DNA of 64,000 nt from assembly GCF_007845675.1 (NCBI RefSeq), contig NZ_VOBR01000010.1:117530-181529 (forward strand). The letters run 5' to 3'. The notes beneath the pieces are model-generated. The model was not told the DNA's origin. It did not search any database and saw only the letters and a program-made list of their open reading frames with translations. The position numbers and the translations under genes were made by a program. The stretch is from Lentzea tibetensis. Lineage in GTDB: Bacteria > Actinomycetota > Actinomycetes > Mycobacteriales > Pseudonocardiaceae. Positions 23,964 to 32,136 of the stretch are shown in pieces (positions within the stretch are counted from its first letter, which is position 1; each line of letters starts with the position of its first letter).

Positions 23964-25489
23964 TCACAGCGGATCTGTTGCTGCGCAACGCGAAGTTCGT
24001 GACGCTCGACGGCCCGGCCGACGCGATCGCGATCCTCGGCGACCGGATCGTGGCGCTGGAGGACGTGCCCGCGCACGAGACCATCGACCTCGACGGCGCC
24101 GTCGTGGTGCCCGGTTTCCACGACGCGCACAACCACATGGCCTGGTACGGACTCTCACTGTCCGAAGTGGACCTTCGAGCGGACAGCCTGGACGAGCTCT
24201 ACGCACGGGTGGCCGCGGCGCCCGCGGGCGACTGGCTGATCGGGTCCGGGTACGACCAGAACAAGACCGGCGGGCACCCGGTCCGCGAGGTGCTCGACCG
24301 CATCGCACCCGGCCGCAAGGTGTGGCTCAAGCACACCAGCGGGCACATGTGCGTGGTCAGCTCGGCCGTGCTGGACCTGCTGCCGCGCGGCGAGGTCGAC
24401 GGCGGGGTCGTGCACTGGGACACCGGGCTGCTGGAGGAGCAGGCGCAGTCGCTGGTCAACGCGCTGGTGCTGCCGTACCCGACGGACGTGCTGGTCGACG
24501 CGATCGACCGCGCCGGGCGGCAGTACCTGGCCGACGGCATCACGAGCTGCGTCGAGGCGGGCATCGGCGGCGGGTGGATCGGCAAGAGCCCGGTCGAGCT
24601 CGAGGCGTACCAGCTCGCGCGCGAGCGGGGGAAGCTGCACGTCCGCGTCGAGCTGATGGTGGCGTCCGACGTGCTGCACCCGGTCGGCTCGTCGTTCGGA
24701 CTGGACCTGGGCATCCGCAGCGGGTTCGGCGACGACTGGCTGAGCATCGGGCCGGTCAAGGTGTTCTCCGACGGCTCGCTCATCGGGCACACCGCCGCGA
24801 TGTGCCACGACTTCGCCGACACGCCCGGTGAACGCGGCTACCTCCAGTCGTCGGCCGACGCGTTGACGCGGAAGATCGTCGACGCGCACCGGTCCGGCTG
24901 GCGGGTGGCCACGCACGCGATCGGCGACGCGGCCATCGACCTCGTGCTGGACGCGTACGCGTTGGCGCAACAGGAGTTCCCGCGCGACGACCCGCGCCAC
25001 CGCATCGAGCACTTCGGCGTCGCCCGCCCGGACCAGGTGGTGCGCGCGGCCGAGCTCGGCGTGGTTCCCGTCCCGCAGGGGCGTTTCGTCAACGAGATCG
25101 GCGACGGCATGCTGCGCGCGCTCGGTGCCGAGCGGTCGAAGTGGGCGTACCGGCACCGGACGCTGCTCGACGCCGGACTCGTCGTGCCGGGCAGCTCCGA
25201 CCGTCCGGTCGTGCAAGGAGCGCCGTTGCTCGGCATGCACGACCTGGTCAACCAGCGCACGTCGTCCGGTGCGGTGTTCAACGCCGACGAGGCGGTGAGC
25301 GGGCTGGACGCGTTGCGCGCCTTCACGATCGGGTCCGCCTACGCGTCGCACCAGGAGCACGTGAAGGGCACCTTGTCGACCGGCAAGCTCGCCGACCTCG
25401 TCGTGCTCGACGGCGACCCGACGACAACCGACCGCATCAAGGACATCTCGGTGCTCAGGACCATGGTGGGTGGAAAGTTCCGATGCTGA
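23960..25489 (+). CDS. Metal-dependent amidohydrolase (amidohydrolase-3/YtcJ type)
   Basis: A 509-residue TIM-barrel hydrolase. The metal HxH is FHDAHNHMAWYG. Further ligands are plausible in KHTSGHMCVVSS, RVATHAIGDAAIDLVLDAYA and HRIEHFGVARPDQV, and the catalytic Asp is in VVPGSSDRPVVQGAPL. These enzymes hydrolyse exocyclic amide or related C-N bonds on N-acyl substrates. In this operon it could free an acyl chain or amine for activation by the ligase, which is inference. GTG 23960 overlaps the thioesterase stop (GTGA). Confidence 0.88.
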   Translation: MITADLLLRNAKFVTLDGPADAIAILGDRIVALEDVPAHETIDLDGAVVVPGFHDAHNHMAWYGLSLSEVDLRADSLDELYARVAAAPAGDWLIGSGYDQNKTGGHPVREVLDRIAPGRKVWLKHTSGHMCVVSSAVLDLLPRGEVDGGVVHWDTGLLEEQAQSLVNALVLPYPTDVLVDAIDRAGRQYLADGITSCVEAGIGGGWIGKSPVELEAYQLARERGKLHVRVELMVASDVLHPVGSSFGLDLGIRSGFGDDWLSIGPVKVFSDGSLIGHTAAMCHDFADTPGERGYLQSSADALTRKIVDAHRSGWRVATHAIGDAAIDLVLDAYALAQQEFPRDDPRHRIEHFGVARPDQVVRAAELGVVPVPQGRFVNEIGDGMLRALGAERSKWAYRHRTLLDAGLVVPGSSDRPVVQGAPLLGMHDLVNQRTSSGAVFNADEAVSGLDALRAFTIGSAYASHQEHVKGTLSTGKLADLVVLDGDPTTTDRIKDISVLRTMVGGKFRC

Positions 25490-26085
25490 TCAACGCTTCC
25501 GCACTCGACGAGGCGACGTTGCGCGAAGTGCGGGACATCTACGAGGACGGCTTCGGGGCACGCCTGCGCGCGCCGTTCGCCGACCTGCTGGCCGACGAGG
25601 CGCTGGTGCTGATGGACTCCCATCCGCAGGGCCTGGCCGTGCTGCGGCCGCTCGGCCCGACCGGGTGGGTGTTCCTGCGCTACTTCGTCGCCGCCTCGCG
25701 GGGCAACGGCGCGGGCACCCGGCTGTGGCACGCGATCACCGCGCACCTCGCCGCCCGCTACAGCCGGATCGTCTACGACGTCGAGGACCCGGCCGAGCAC
25801 GACACCGCGCCGGCCGAGGTCGTCATCCGCGAGCGCCGCATCGCGTTCTACGAACGGCTGGGCGCGCAGCTCCTGCCAGTGCGCGACTACCTGCCGCCGC
25901 ACGGCGACGACACCCACCCGATGCTGCTGATGGCCGCGAACCTCGGCGCCGCAACGGATCCAGCCGGAATGGATCCAATCGACGTGCCGGACCTCGTGCG
26001 CGGCGTCTACCTGCACCGTTATGGCCTGCCCGCGCACGACCCGGTCGTTCAGCGCACCCTGTCGGCGCTGCCCACCAGGACCTAG
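25483..26085 (+). CDS. GNAT-like acetyltransferase
   Basis: A 200-residue protein. The ALRPLGPTGWVFLRYFVAAS strand is followed by RGNGAGTRLWHAITAHLAAR, an acetyl-CoA loop of the GNAT type (R-x-x-G-x-G/A), and IAFYERLGAQLLPVRDY resembles motif B. The C-terminal part (DVPDLVRGVYLHRYGLPAHD) is an extra helical tail. It overlaps the amidohydrolase stop by seven bases and closes the operon. The acceptor is unknown. Its stop overlaps the stop of the convergent idi gene by four bases. Confidence 0.75.
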   Translation: MLINASALDEATLREVRDIYEDGFGARLRAPFADLLADEALVLMDSHPQGLAVLRPLGPTGWVFLRYFVAASRGNGAGTRLWHAITAHLAARYSRIVYDVEDPAEHDTAPAEVVIRERRIAFYERLGAQLLPVRDYLPPHGDDTHPMLLMAANLGAATDPAGMDPIDVPDLVRGVYLHRYGLPAHDPVVQRTLSALPTRT

Positions 26086-26663
26086 GGACGGGCGGCGGGC
26101 GGGAGGTCGGCGGCGTCGCCGGTCTCCCACTTCAGCGGGTCCGGGCCGAGCTCGACCAGCTCGGCGACCTGGAGGCGGCACCACGGCGAGATGTCGCGGG
26201 TGCCGTCGAGCACCGACGGGACGAACTCGTCCCACGGCACCCACTCGACCGAGTCGACTTCATCCGGGTTGGGTGCCGCGACGACGTCGGAGACGACCCG
26301 GAACACCGGGCACATCTCGTTCTCGACGATGCCGTCGGCCATGACGGCCCGGTAGCGGAACTTCGGCAGCACGAGCTCGGGCGTCACGCCGGTGATGCCG
26401 AGCTCGTCGTCGAGCCGCCGCACCACGGCGGACGTGACGTCCTCGCCGGGCAGCGGGTGGCCGCAGCAGGTGTTCGTCCAGATGCCTGGCCACGTCTTCT
26501 TGTGCAGCGCGCGGCGCGACAGCATGACCCGCGCGGACGCGTCGAAGACGTAGCTGGAGAACGCCAGGTGCAGCGGCGTGTCGGCGTGGTGCACCACGGC
26601 CTTGTCCTCGACACCGATCGCGGTGCCGTTCTCGGCCAACAGGACGACCTGCTCCACAGTCAT
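26082..26663 (-). CDS. idi: Isopentenyl-diphosphate delta-isomerase (type I)
   Basis: A 193-residue NUDIX-fold enzyme that interconverts IPP and DMAPP. The catalytic Cys lies in GIWTNTCCGHPLPGED and the catalytic Glu in IVENEMCPVFRV. VLLAENGTAIGVEDKAVVHH is the first strand pair, and RRLDDELGITGVTPEL is the NUDIX-like helix. It complements the polyprenyl diphosphate synthase at 19639. ATG 26663 gives the usual N-terminus. It is divergent from the histidine kinase with a 63-bp gap. Confidence 0.93.
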   Translation of the reverse strand: MTVEQVVLLAENGTAIGVEDKAVVHHADTPLHLAFSSYVFDASARVMLSRRALHKKTWPGIWTNTCCGHPLPGEDVTSAVVRRLDDELGITGVTPELVLPKFRYRAVMADGIVENEMCPVFRVVSDVVAAPNPDEVDSVEWVPWDEFVPSVLDGTRDISPWCRLQVAELVELGPDPLKWETGDAADLPPAARP

Positions 26664-26726
26664 CAGCCGAACGTACCCACCGCGCTGATCCGACGCCCAA
26701 TCGGCCGGTCTCGGTACGTTGTCGGC

Positions 26727-28256
26727 ATGGTGCTGGGGCACGTGCTGAACGTGGTGAGCGGTCTGCTGTTCGTCGGCACCGGCGTGGTCAGCAGGCGCGC
26801 GCAGCCGGGCAACCCGACCGGCGTGCTGATGGCGCTGGCAGGCGTGAGCTGGATGCTGAACTTCTGGCTGGACGACAACGGGTTCCTGCTGACCCTCCCG
26901 CAGAAGGCCTGGGCGCCGATGCTCGGGCACCTGGTCGTCGCGTTCCCGACGGGCAAGCTGCGCACCCCGGCGCGGCGCGTGGTGGTCGCCACGGCCTACG
27001 CCGAGATGCTCGTGCTGGTCGTCGCGCACCAGACCTCGTGGGGCCGGCCGGTGGTCGACGCCGAACCGCTGATGACGGCCGTTGTGGGCGCGTGCATGCT
27101 CGTGCTGCTGGTGCGGCAGTGGACGTGCAGCAGCCCGGCGCAGCGCCGCACGCTCACCGCGATGGGCGTCGCGTCCGTGGTGGCGGTGCTGGTGTTCACG
27201 GCGTGGGAGCCTGCGTACCGCGCGGGGATGGAGCCGCCGTACTTCGCGCTGGTGCTGTCGATGAGCGGCATCCCGATCGCCCACCTCGCCGGTCTGGTGC
27301 GCAGGCGGATGGACCGCGGTGCCGTCGCCGACCTGGTCGTGCGGCTCAGCGCGGCACACCACCGGGCGAGCGTGCGCGACGCGCTGGCCACGGCGTTGCA
27401 CGACCCCGGCCTGCGGGTCGGCTACTGGCTGGCCGAGCAGCAGCGGTACGTCGAGGCCGACGGCAACCCCATGACGCACGACCCGGACTCCGTGCTGACG
27501 CAGGTCAACCGCGGCGACAAGCGGGTCGCCCTGCTCGCGCACGACCCCGTGCTGCTCGACAACCCGGAGCTGGTCGACGCGGCCTGCGCGACCGTCGCGC
27601 TCACGCTGGACAACGAGCGCCTCACCGCCGAGCTGCGCGCTCAGCTGCGGCAGCTCGCCGAGTCGCGCGACCGGGTGCTGCGCGCCGCGGAGACCGAGCG
27701 GCGGCGCATCGAGCGCGACCTGCACGACGGCGTGCAGCAACGACTCCTGTCCGTCGCCATGACGCTGGGCCTCGCCGAGGCGACGCCGCCCGACAAGTCG
27801 CAGCGGCTGACGTCCGAGGCCAAGACCACGGTGCTGGCGACCATCGACGAGCTCCGCGCGCTGTGCCACGGCATCCACCCGCCGGTGCTGACCGAGCGCG
27901 GCCTGCACGGCGCGGTGCGCGAGCTGACCGCCGTCACCACGGGGGTCGACCTGACGATCGCGCTGACCGATCCGCTGCCGCCCCAGGTGGAGACGACCGC
28001 GTACTACGTCGTCGCCGAAGCGCTGGCCAACGTGGTCAAACACGCCGCCGCGACGCGCACCGAGATCGCGATCGCCAGCCGAGCTGGCACCCTGGTGGTG
28101 CGCGTCGACGACGACGGGCGCGGCGGCGCGGACGCCGCACGGGGGTCAGGGCTGCGCGGTCTCACCGACCGCGTGGAGGCGAGCGGGGGAACTTTGCACG
28201 TCACGAGCGAACCGGGCCGCGGCACGAGCCTGCGCGCGGAGCTGCCGTGCGGGTAG
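26727..28256 (+). CDS. Membrane sensor histidine kinase (NarL-family partner)
   Basis: A 509-residue kinase. About six hydrophobic segments lie in the first 200 residues. A GAF-like region follows, then a HisKA_3 dimerisation helix with the phospho-acceptor H333 in RRRIERDLHDGVQQRL. The ATPase domain has VVAEALANVVKHAAAT (N box) and VRVDDDGRGGADAARGSGLR (G1/G2). It phosphorylates the response regulator encoded next, whose GTG lies 10 bp inside this gene. The stimulus is unknown; the hydrophobic sensor with almost no extracellular loop suggests a membrane signal. Confidence 0.92.
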   Translation: MVLGHVLNVVSGLLFVGTGVVSRRAQPGNPTGVLMALAGVSWMLNFWLDDNGFLLTLPQKAWAPMLGHLVVAFPTGKLRTPARRVVVATAYAEMLVLVVAHQTSWGRPVVDAEPLMTAVVGACMLVLLVRQWTCSSPAQRRTLTAMGVASVVAVLVFTAWEPAYRAGMEPPYFALVLSMSGIPIAHLAGLVRRRMDRGAVADLVVRLSAAHHRASVRDALATALHDPGLRVGYWLAEQQRYVEADGNPMTHDPDSVLTQVNRGDKRVALLAHDPVLLDNPELVDAACATVALTLDNERLTAELRAQLRQLAESRDRVLRAAETERRRIERDLHDGVQQRLLSVAMTLGLAEATPPDKSQRLTSEAKTTVLATIDELRALCHGIHPPVLTERGLHGAVRELTAVTTGVDLTIALTDPLPPQVETTAYYVVAEALANVVKHAAATRTEIAIASRAGTLVVRVDDDGRGGADAARGSGLRGLTDRVEASGGTLHVTSEPGRGTSLRAELPCG

Positions 28257-28885
28257 TCATCGCGGAGGACTCGACGTTGCTGCGCGAGGGCCTCACCAGG
28301 CTGCTCGCCGAGGCGGGCTTCGAGGTCGAGGCGGCGGTGGAGGACGCGGACGGGCTGCTCGACGCCGTGGAGCAGACCGCGCCGGACGTGGCGCTGGTCG
28401 ACATCCGGCTGCCGCCGACGCACACGGACGAGGGCCTGCGCGCGGCGATCGAGCTGCGCACGGACCACCCGAACACCGGGGTGCTGGTGCTGTCGCAGTA
28501 CGTCCGGGTCAGCTACGTCGCCGAGCTGCTCGACACGGGCGCGGACGGCGTCGGTTACCTGCTCAAGGACCGGGTGTCGGACCTGGTGGAGTTCGCGGCG
28601 GCCATCCGGCGGGTCGGGGCGGGCGGGTCCGCGTTCGACCCGACGGTGATCAGCCAGCTGCTGGTGCGGCAGCGGCAGAACGACGACCAGCTGACCGAAC
28701 GGGAACGCGCGGTGCTCGCGCTGATGGCCGAGGGCCGCACGAACCAGGCCATCGCGCAGCGGCTGACGATCGCCGAGCGCACGGTCGAGAAGCACTGCAC
28801 GAACATCTTCACGAAGCTCGACCTGTCCGCGAGCCCGCACGACCACCGGCGGGTGCTCGCGGTCCTCCGGTATCTCAACGGGTAA
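28247..28885 (+). CDS. NarL/LuxR-family response regulator
   Basis: A 212-residue two-domain regulator. The receiver has the acidic pair AEDS, the phosphorylated D52 in VALVDIRLPPTHTDE and the Lys in VGYLLKDRVSDL. A LuxR-type HTH follows: LTERERAVLALMAEGRTNQA then IAQRLTIAERTVEKHCTNIF. It is encoded with its kinase by overlapping genes. A perfect 18-bp palindrome just downstream might be a target or terminator for the pair. GTG 28247 is supported by MRVVIAEDS alignment. Confidence 0.93.
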   Translation: MRVVIAEDSTLLREGLTRLLAEAGFEVEAAVEDADGLLDAVEQTAPDVALVDIRLPPTHTDEGLRAAIELRTDHPNTGVLVLSQYVRVSYVAELLDTGADGVGYLLKDRVSDLVEFAAAIRRVGAGGSAFDPTVISQLLVRQRQNDDQLTERERAVLALMAEGRTNQAIAQRLTIAERTVEKHCTNIFTKLDLSASPHDHRRVLAVLRYLNG

Positions 28886-28893
28886 CTAAAGAT

Positions 28894-28911
28894 GGTGCGG
28901 TTAACCGCACC
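28894..28911. promoter_or_regulatory. 18-bp perfect palindrome upstream of membrane operon
   Basis: GGTGCGGTTAACCGCACC is fully self-complementary. It follows the response-regulator stop by 8 bp and precedes the membrane-protein start by 57 bp. It could be a dimeric regulator site or part of a terminator. There is no T-run, which makes an operator more likely. Confidence 0.5.
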
Positions 28912-28968
28912 TCCTTCATGAGGCCAGCACGCTGGTGTGACGCGGCCGGTGATCGTCACGCTGGGATC

Positions 28969-29988
28969 ATGCTGCAACAGGGCCGGACGAGGGCCGGTAC
29001 CAAAGCGGACGTGATCACGGTGGTGCTGGGGACCTGGTTCTCGGTGGGGCTGTTCCTCGACGCCTGGGCGCACTCAAACCTGACCGAGCTGGAGTCGTTC
29101 TTCACGCCGTGGCACGCGGTCTTCTACTCGGGCTTCTCGGCGACCGCCGCGTGGATCTGCTGGCTCGTCTACCGCAACTACCAGCAGGGCAGACGCGGGC
29201 TGAACGCCGTGCCGGTCGGGTACGGGCCCGCCGTGCTGGCACTGCCGGTGTTCGCGGTGATGGGCGTGCTGGACTACACGTGGCACTCGATCCTGGGCAT
29301 CGAGACCGACATCGAGATCCTGTTCAGCCCCACGCACCTCGGGCTCGCCGCGGCGATGATCGTCATCATGGCGACGCCGCTGCGCACCGCGTGGCTGGAC
29401 ACCTCGCGCGACAAGCCGTCGTTCCCCGCCTTGCTGTCACTGGGTTTCTGCGCGTCGCTGGTGCTGTTGTTCCTCCAGTACGCGGACGCGACGGTCTACC
29501 CGGCCGAGGCGATCGTCGAGCGGTTCTCGTACGAGCAGGGCAAGTCGACGGGCATCGTCGGCAAGCTCACCGCGTCGATCTTCGTCACGAACCTGGTCAT
29601 GCTGGCGCCGCTGCTGTTCGCCGCGCGCCGCTGGACGCTGCCGTTCGGCACCGCGACGACGGTGCAGGTCATCGTGGCCGGGCTGAGCGCGTCGATCACC
29701 GCGTTCTCCAACCTGGGGATCGCCGCCGCGCTGGTCCTGTCCGGTGTCGCGACCGACCTGCTGCTGGTCAAGCTGCGGCCGTCCGAGCAGCGGGTCGTGC
29801 AGTACCGGCTGTTCGGGTTCCTCATGCCGCTGATCACGTGGCTGTTCTACTTCGGCGGCGCGATCGTGCTGACGGGCAGGTTCCCGACCGTCACCGAGAC
29901 GTGGACCGGCGTGCCGCTCGTCGCGGCGCTCAGCGGCCTGCTGCTCGCGGTGCTGTTCGTGCCGAAGCCGGTGCCGGTCCGGCTGTGA
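28969..29988 (+). CDS. Multi-pass membrane protein, first gene of cupredoxin-like operon
   Basis: A 339-residue protein with about eight to nine membrane helices. Conserved-looking loops include LFLDAWAHSNLTELESFFTP followed by WHAVFYSG, and DYTWHSILGIETDIEILFSP then THLGLAA. These His-rich helix ends (WAHS, PWHAV, TWHS, PTHLG) could bind metal or haem, which is inference. ATG 28969 starts just before the first hydrophobic segment; the frame also runs to 28918. Its stop overlaps the next GTG (GTGA). I do not know a named family. Confidence 0.7.
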   Translation: MLQQGRTRAGTKADVITVVLGTWFSVGLFLDAWAHSNLTELESFFTPWHAVFYSGFSATAAWICWLVYRNYQQGRRGLNAVPVGYGPAVLALPVFAVMGVLDYTWHSILGIETDIEILFSPTHLGLAAAMIVIMATPLRTAWLDTSRDKPSFPALLSLGFCASLVLLFLQYADATVYPAEAIVERFSYEQGKSTGIVGKLTASIFVTNLVMLAPLLFAARRWTLPFGTATTVQVIVAGLSASITAFSNLGIAAALVLSGVATDLLLVKLRPSEQRVVQYRLFGFLMPLITWLFYFGGAIVLTGRFPTVTETWTGVPLVAALSGLLLAVLFVPKPVPVRL

Positions 29989-30761
29989 GGGTGCTGCTGC
30001 TGGTGCTGGGTCTCCTGCTCGTCGGCACGCCGGTCGCGCACGCGCACGCGGGCGGGCTGACGCCGCAGAACCACCTCAGCGCGGTGACGTCCGTCGACCC
30101 ACCGCTCTCGGGCGTCCAGGTGCGGATGATCAACCACGGCACGCAGCTCGAGGTCCGCAACGACGGCTCGGCACCGCTGGTGATCGCCGGCCGCACGGTG
30201 CGCCCCGGCGAGACGGCGCGGTTTCGCGACGACCGCACCACCGCCGACACCTGGCAGATCCCGCTGGGCGAGTCGGTGGTCCGGGGCACCACCACCAGGT
30301 ATGACGCCCCGAACGCGCTGATGTGGTTGCTGATCACCGTGGCGGTGGCCGCTCTCGGCGTGTTCCTCGGCCGCGGACTCGCCTGGCTGGCCGTGGCCAC
30401 GGTGCTGGTGACGGCCGCGAACGTGGCGCACGCGCTCGGTTCCACGATGGTGGTGACCGGCGGATCGTTCCTGCCGCTGTTCGTCGGCGCCAGCGGCGTC
30501 GGGCTGGTGTGCTGGCCGCTCGCCGTGCTGTGCGCGGGCGCGGCGGTCGCGCGCAAACCCGCGACGGCGTTCGTCGCGGCGACCGTGGGGGCGATGCTCG
30601 TCGTGGCGAGCATCCCGGACTTCGACAGCTTCCGGTTCGCGCAGCTGCCGTTCGCGGGCAGCGCGGACCTCGACCGGGCGCTGGTCGCGATCACGCTGGG
30701 CGGCGGGCTCGCGCTGGCGGTGGGGGGATTTTCGTGGATGAGAAGGGAAACCGCGGCATGA
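29985..30761 (+). CDS. Secreted-domain plus membrane protein of the same operon
   Basis: A 258-residue protein. A signal peptide (start VRVLLLVLGLLLVGTPVAHA) is followed by a HAGGLTPQNHLSAVTSVDPP segment and a small beta-sandwich (VRMINHGTQLEVRNDGSAPL then VIAGRTVRPGE). Four or so membrane helices complete it. The extracellular strand pattern resembles the CopC/YcnI type, but the sequence is too diverged to claim it. Overlapping starts and stops tie it to genes on both sides. A role in metal handling is inferred from the neighbouring cupredoxin-like lipoprotein. Confidence 0.65.
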   Translation: MRVLLLVLGLLLVGTPVAHAHAGGLTPQNHLSAVTSVDPPLSGVQVRMINHGTQLEVRNDGSAPLVIAGRTVRPGETARFRDDRTTADTWQIPLGESVVRGTTTRYDAPNALMWLLITVAVAALGVFLGRGLAWLAVATVLVTAANVAHALGSTMVVTGGSFLPLFVGASGVGLVCWPLAVLCAGAAVARKPATAFVAATVGAMLVVASIPDFDSFRFAQLPFAGSADLDRALVAITLGGGLALAVGGFSWMRRETAA

Positions 30762-31072
30762 TCCGGTGGCTGCTGCTCGTGCTGATGCTGGCCGGGTGTT
30801 CCGCCGCACCCACCGCAGAGACCGGTCCGGTGGTGCTGAACCTCTCCGTGGACAACTCGTCGCCGCAGCGCACCTCCGTGAGTCGCGGCCAGCAGGTGGA
30901 GATCACGGTGACCAGCACCAAGGACGCCGAGGTGCACGTGCACGGGTTCGACGTGCTGGCCACGGCATCGGCCGGCAAGCCGGCGTCGCTGAAGTTCGTG
31001 GCGGACCGCACGGGCACGTTCGAGGTCGAGGCGCACCCGGACACCCTGCTGGCGCAGCTGGTGGTGCGGTGA
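30758..31072 (+). CDS. Cupredoxin-like lipoprotein
   Basis: A 104-residue protein with a lipoprotein signal, MIRWLLLVLMLAGCSAAPTA (lipobox LAGC). The mature domain runs RTSVSRGQQVEITVTSTKDA, then EVHVHGFDV, then TFEVEAHPDTLLAQLVV, and has the strand order of a plastocyanin/cupredoxin fold with His in the HVHGFD and EAHPDT positions. The usual copper-ligand Cys and Met are absent, so copper binding is uncertain. It is anchored outside the membrane and encoded between two membrane proteins with overlapping codons. Confidence 0.75.
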   Translation: MIRWLLLVLMLAGCSAAPTAETGPVVLNLSVDNSSPQRTSVSRGQQVEITVTSTKDAEVHVHGFDVLATASAGKPASLKFVADRTGTFEVEAHPDTLLAQLVVR

Positions 31073-32136
31073 TCCTCGCCCACGGCGTGGGTGAGCGGCA
31101 CGACCTGCCGCTGCCGCTCGACCTGGTGCTGCAGGGCGCCGCGATCGCGTTGCTCGCGTCGTTCCTCGGGCTCGGTCTGCTGTGGACGAGGCCGCGCTTC
31201 ACGCCGTCGCCGGACGAGGAGGGCCGCGACTGGTGGCCGGTGCGGCTGCTCGTGCTGGTGGGACTGCTGTTCGTGCCCTCGTGGCCGCACCTGGTCTTCG
31301 TCCTGCTGTGGGTGGGCGTGGCGTTCGCGTCGATGCTGCTCGGGCCGGTGTGGCGGGTGCTGAACCCGTTGCGCTTCGCGGCCCGCTTCTCACTCGGGCA
31401 CGCCTACCCGCCGCGGCTCGGGCACTGGCCGGCCGCCTTGTCTCTCCTCGCTTTCACCTGGGTCGAGCTGGTGTCGCCGCACGCGCTGCCGTGGTTCCTC
31501 GTGGCGTACGCGGTGGTCAACGTCGCCGGTGGTGTCGTGTTCGGGCCGACGTGGTTCGCGCGTGCGGACGGGTTCGAGGTGTACTCGACCCTGCTCGGTC
31601 GCCTGTCCCCCTTGCACGGCAACCCGTTCCGGCGGTTGATGAGCACGCCCGTGCGGCCCGGTCTGGTCGCGGTGATCGCGGTGTGCCTCGGGTCGACGGC
31701 GTTCGACAGCATCGGCTCGACGCCGACGTGGGCGCGCTGGGGGCTGCCGGACGCGCTGGGCCTGGTGGTCGCGATCGCCGTGGTGGCGGGAAGTTACCTG
31801 CTGTGCACGCGGTTGCTCGGCGGGCCGCTGGCGCACTCGTTGATCCCGATCATCGCGGGGTACGTGGTCGCGCACTACTACTCGTTGCTCGTGATCGAGG
31901 GGCAGCGGGTGTTCGACCAGAGCGTTCGCGCTGACGAAACCCTTGCCGCGCCGGTGATCGTGGCGACCGTGCAGGTGGTCGCGGTGCTCACCGGGCACCT
32001 CGTGGCGGTGGTGTCCGCGCACGACCGGACGCTCGCGTTGCTGCCGAAGCAGCGGCACCTGACGGGTCAGGTGCCGCTGCTGCTGTTGATGGTCGGCTAC
32101 ACAGCGGGCGGGCTGGCCCTGCTATTCGCAGGTTAG
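31069..32136 (+). CDS. Multi-pass membrane protein, last gene of cupredoxin-like operon
   Basis: A 355-residue protein with around nine hydrophobic helices. N-terminal VILAHGVGERHDLPLPLDLV precedes the first helix; later loops include FGPTWFARADGFEVYSTLLG and SPLHGNPFRRLMST, and a C-terminal YVVAHYYSLLVIEGQRVFDQ segment. The family is found with the upstream lipoprotein gene in other actinomycetes as I remember it, but no function is known to me. The GTG start overlaps the lipoprotein stop. Its 3' end overlaps the GH97 gene by 15 bp on the other strand. Confidence 0.7.
   Translation: MILAHGVGERHDLPLPLDLVLQGAAIALLASFLGLGLLWTRPRFTPSPDEEGRDWWPVRLLVLVGLLFVPSWPHLVFVLLWVGVAFASMLLGPVWRVLNPLRFAARFSLGHAYPPRLGHWPAALSLLAFTWVELVSPHALPWFLVAYAVVNVAGGVVFGPTWFARADGFEVYSTLLGRLSPLHGNPFRRLMSTPVRPGLVAVIAVCLGSTAFDSIGSTPTWARWGLPDALGLVVAIAVVAGSYLLCTRLLGGPLAHSLIPIIAGYVVAHYYSLLVIEGQRVFDQSVRADETLAAPVIVATVQVVAVLTGHLVAVVSAHDRTLALLPKQRHLTGQVPLLLLMVGYTAGGLALLFAG

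Noticed and set aside
28894-28911. Rho-independent terminator
   Set aside because: The palindrome has no loop and no T-run, so an operator is more likely, though termination is not excluded.
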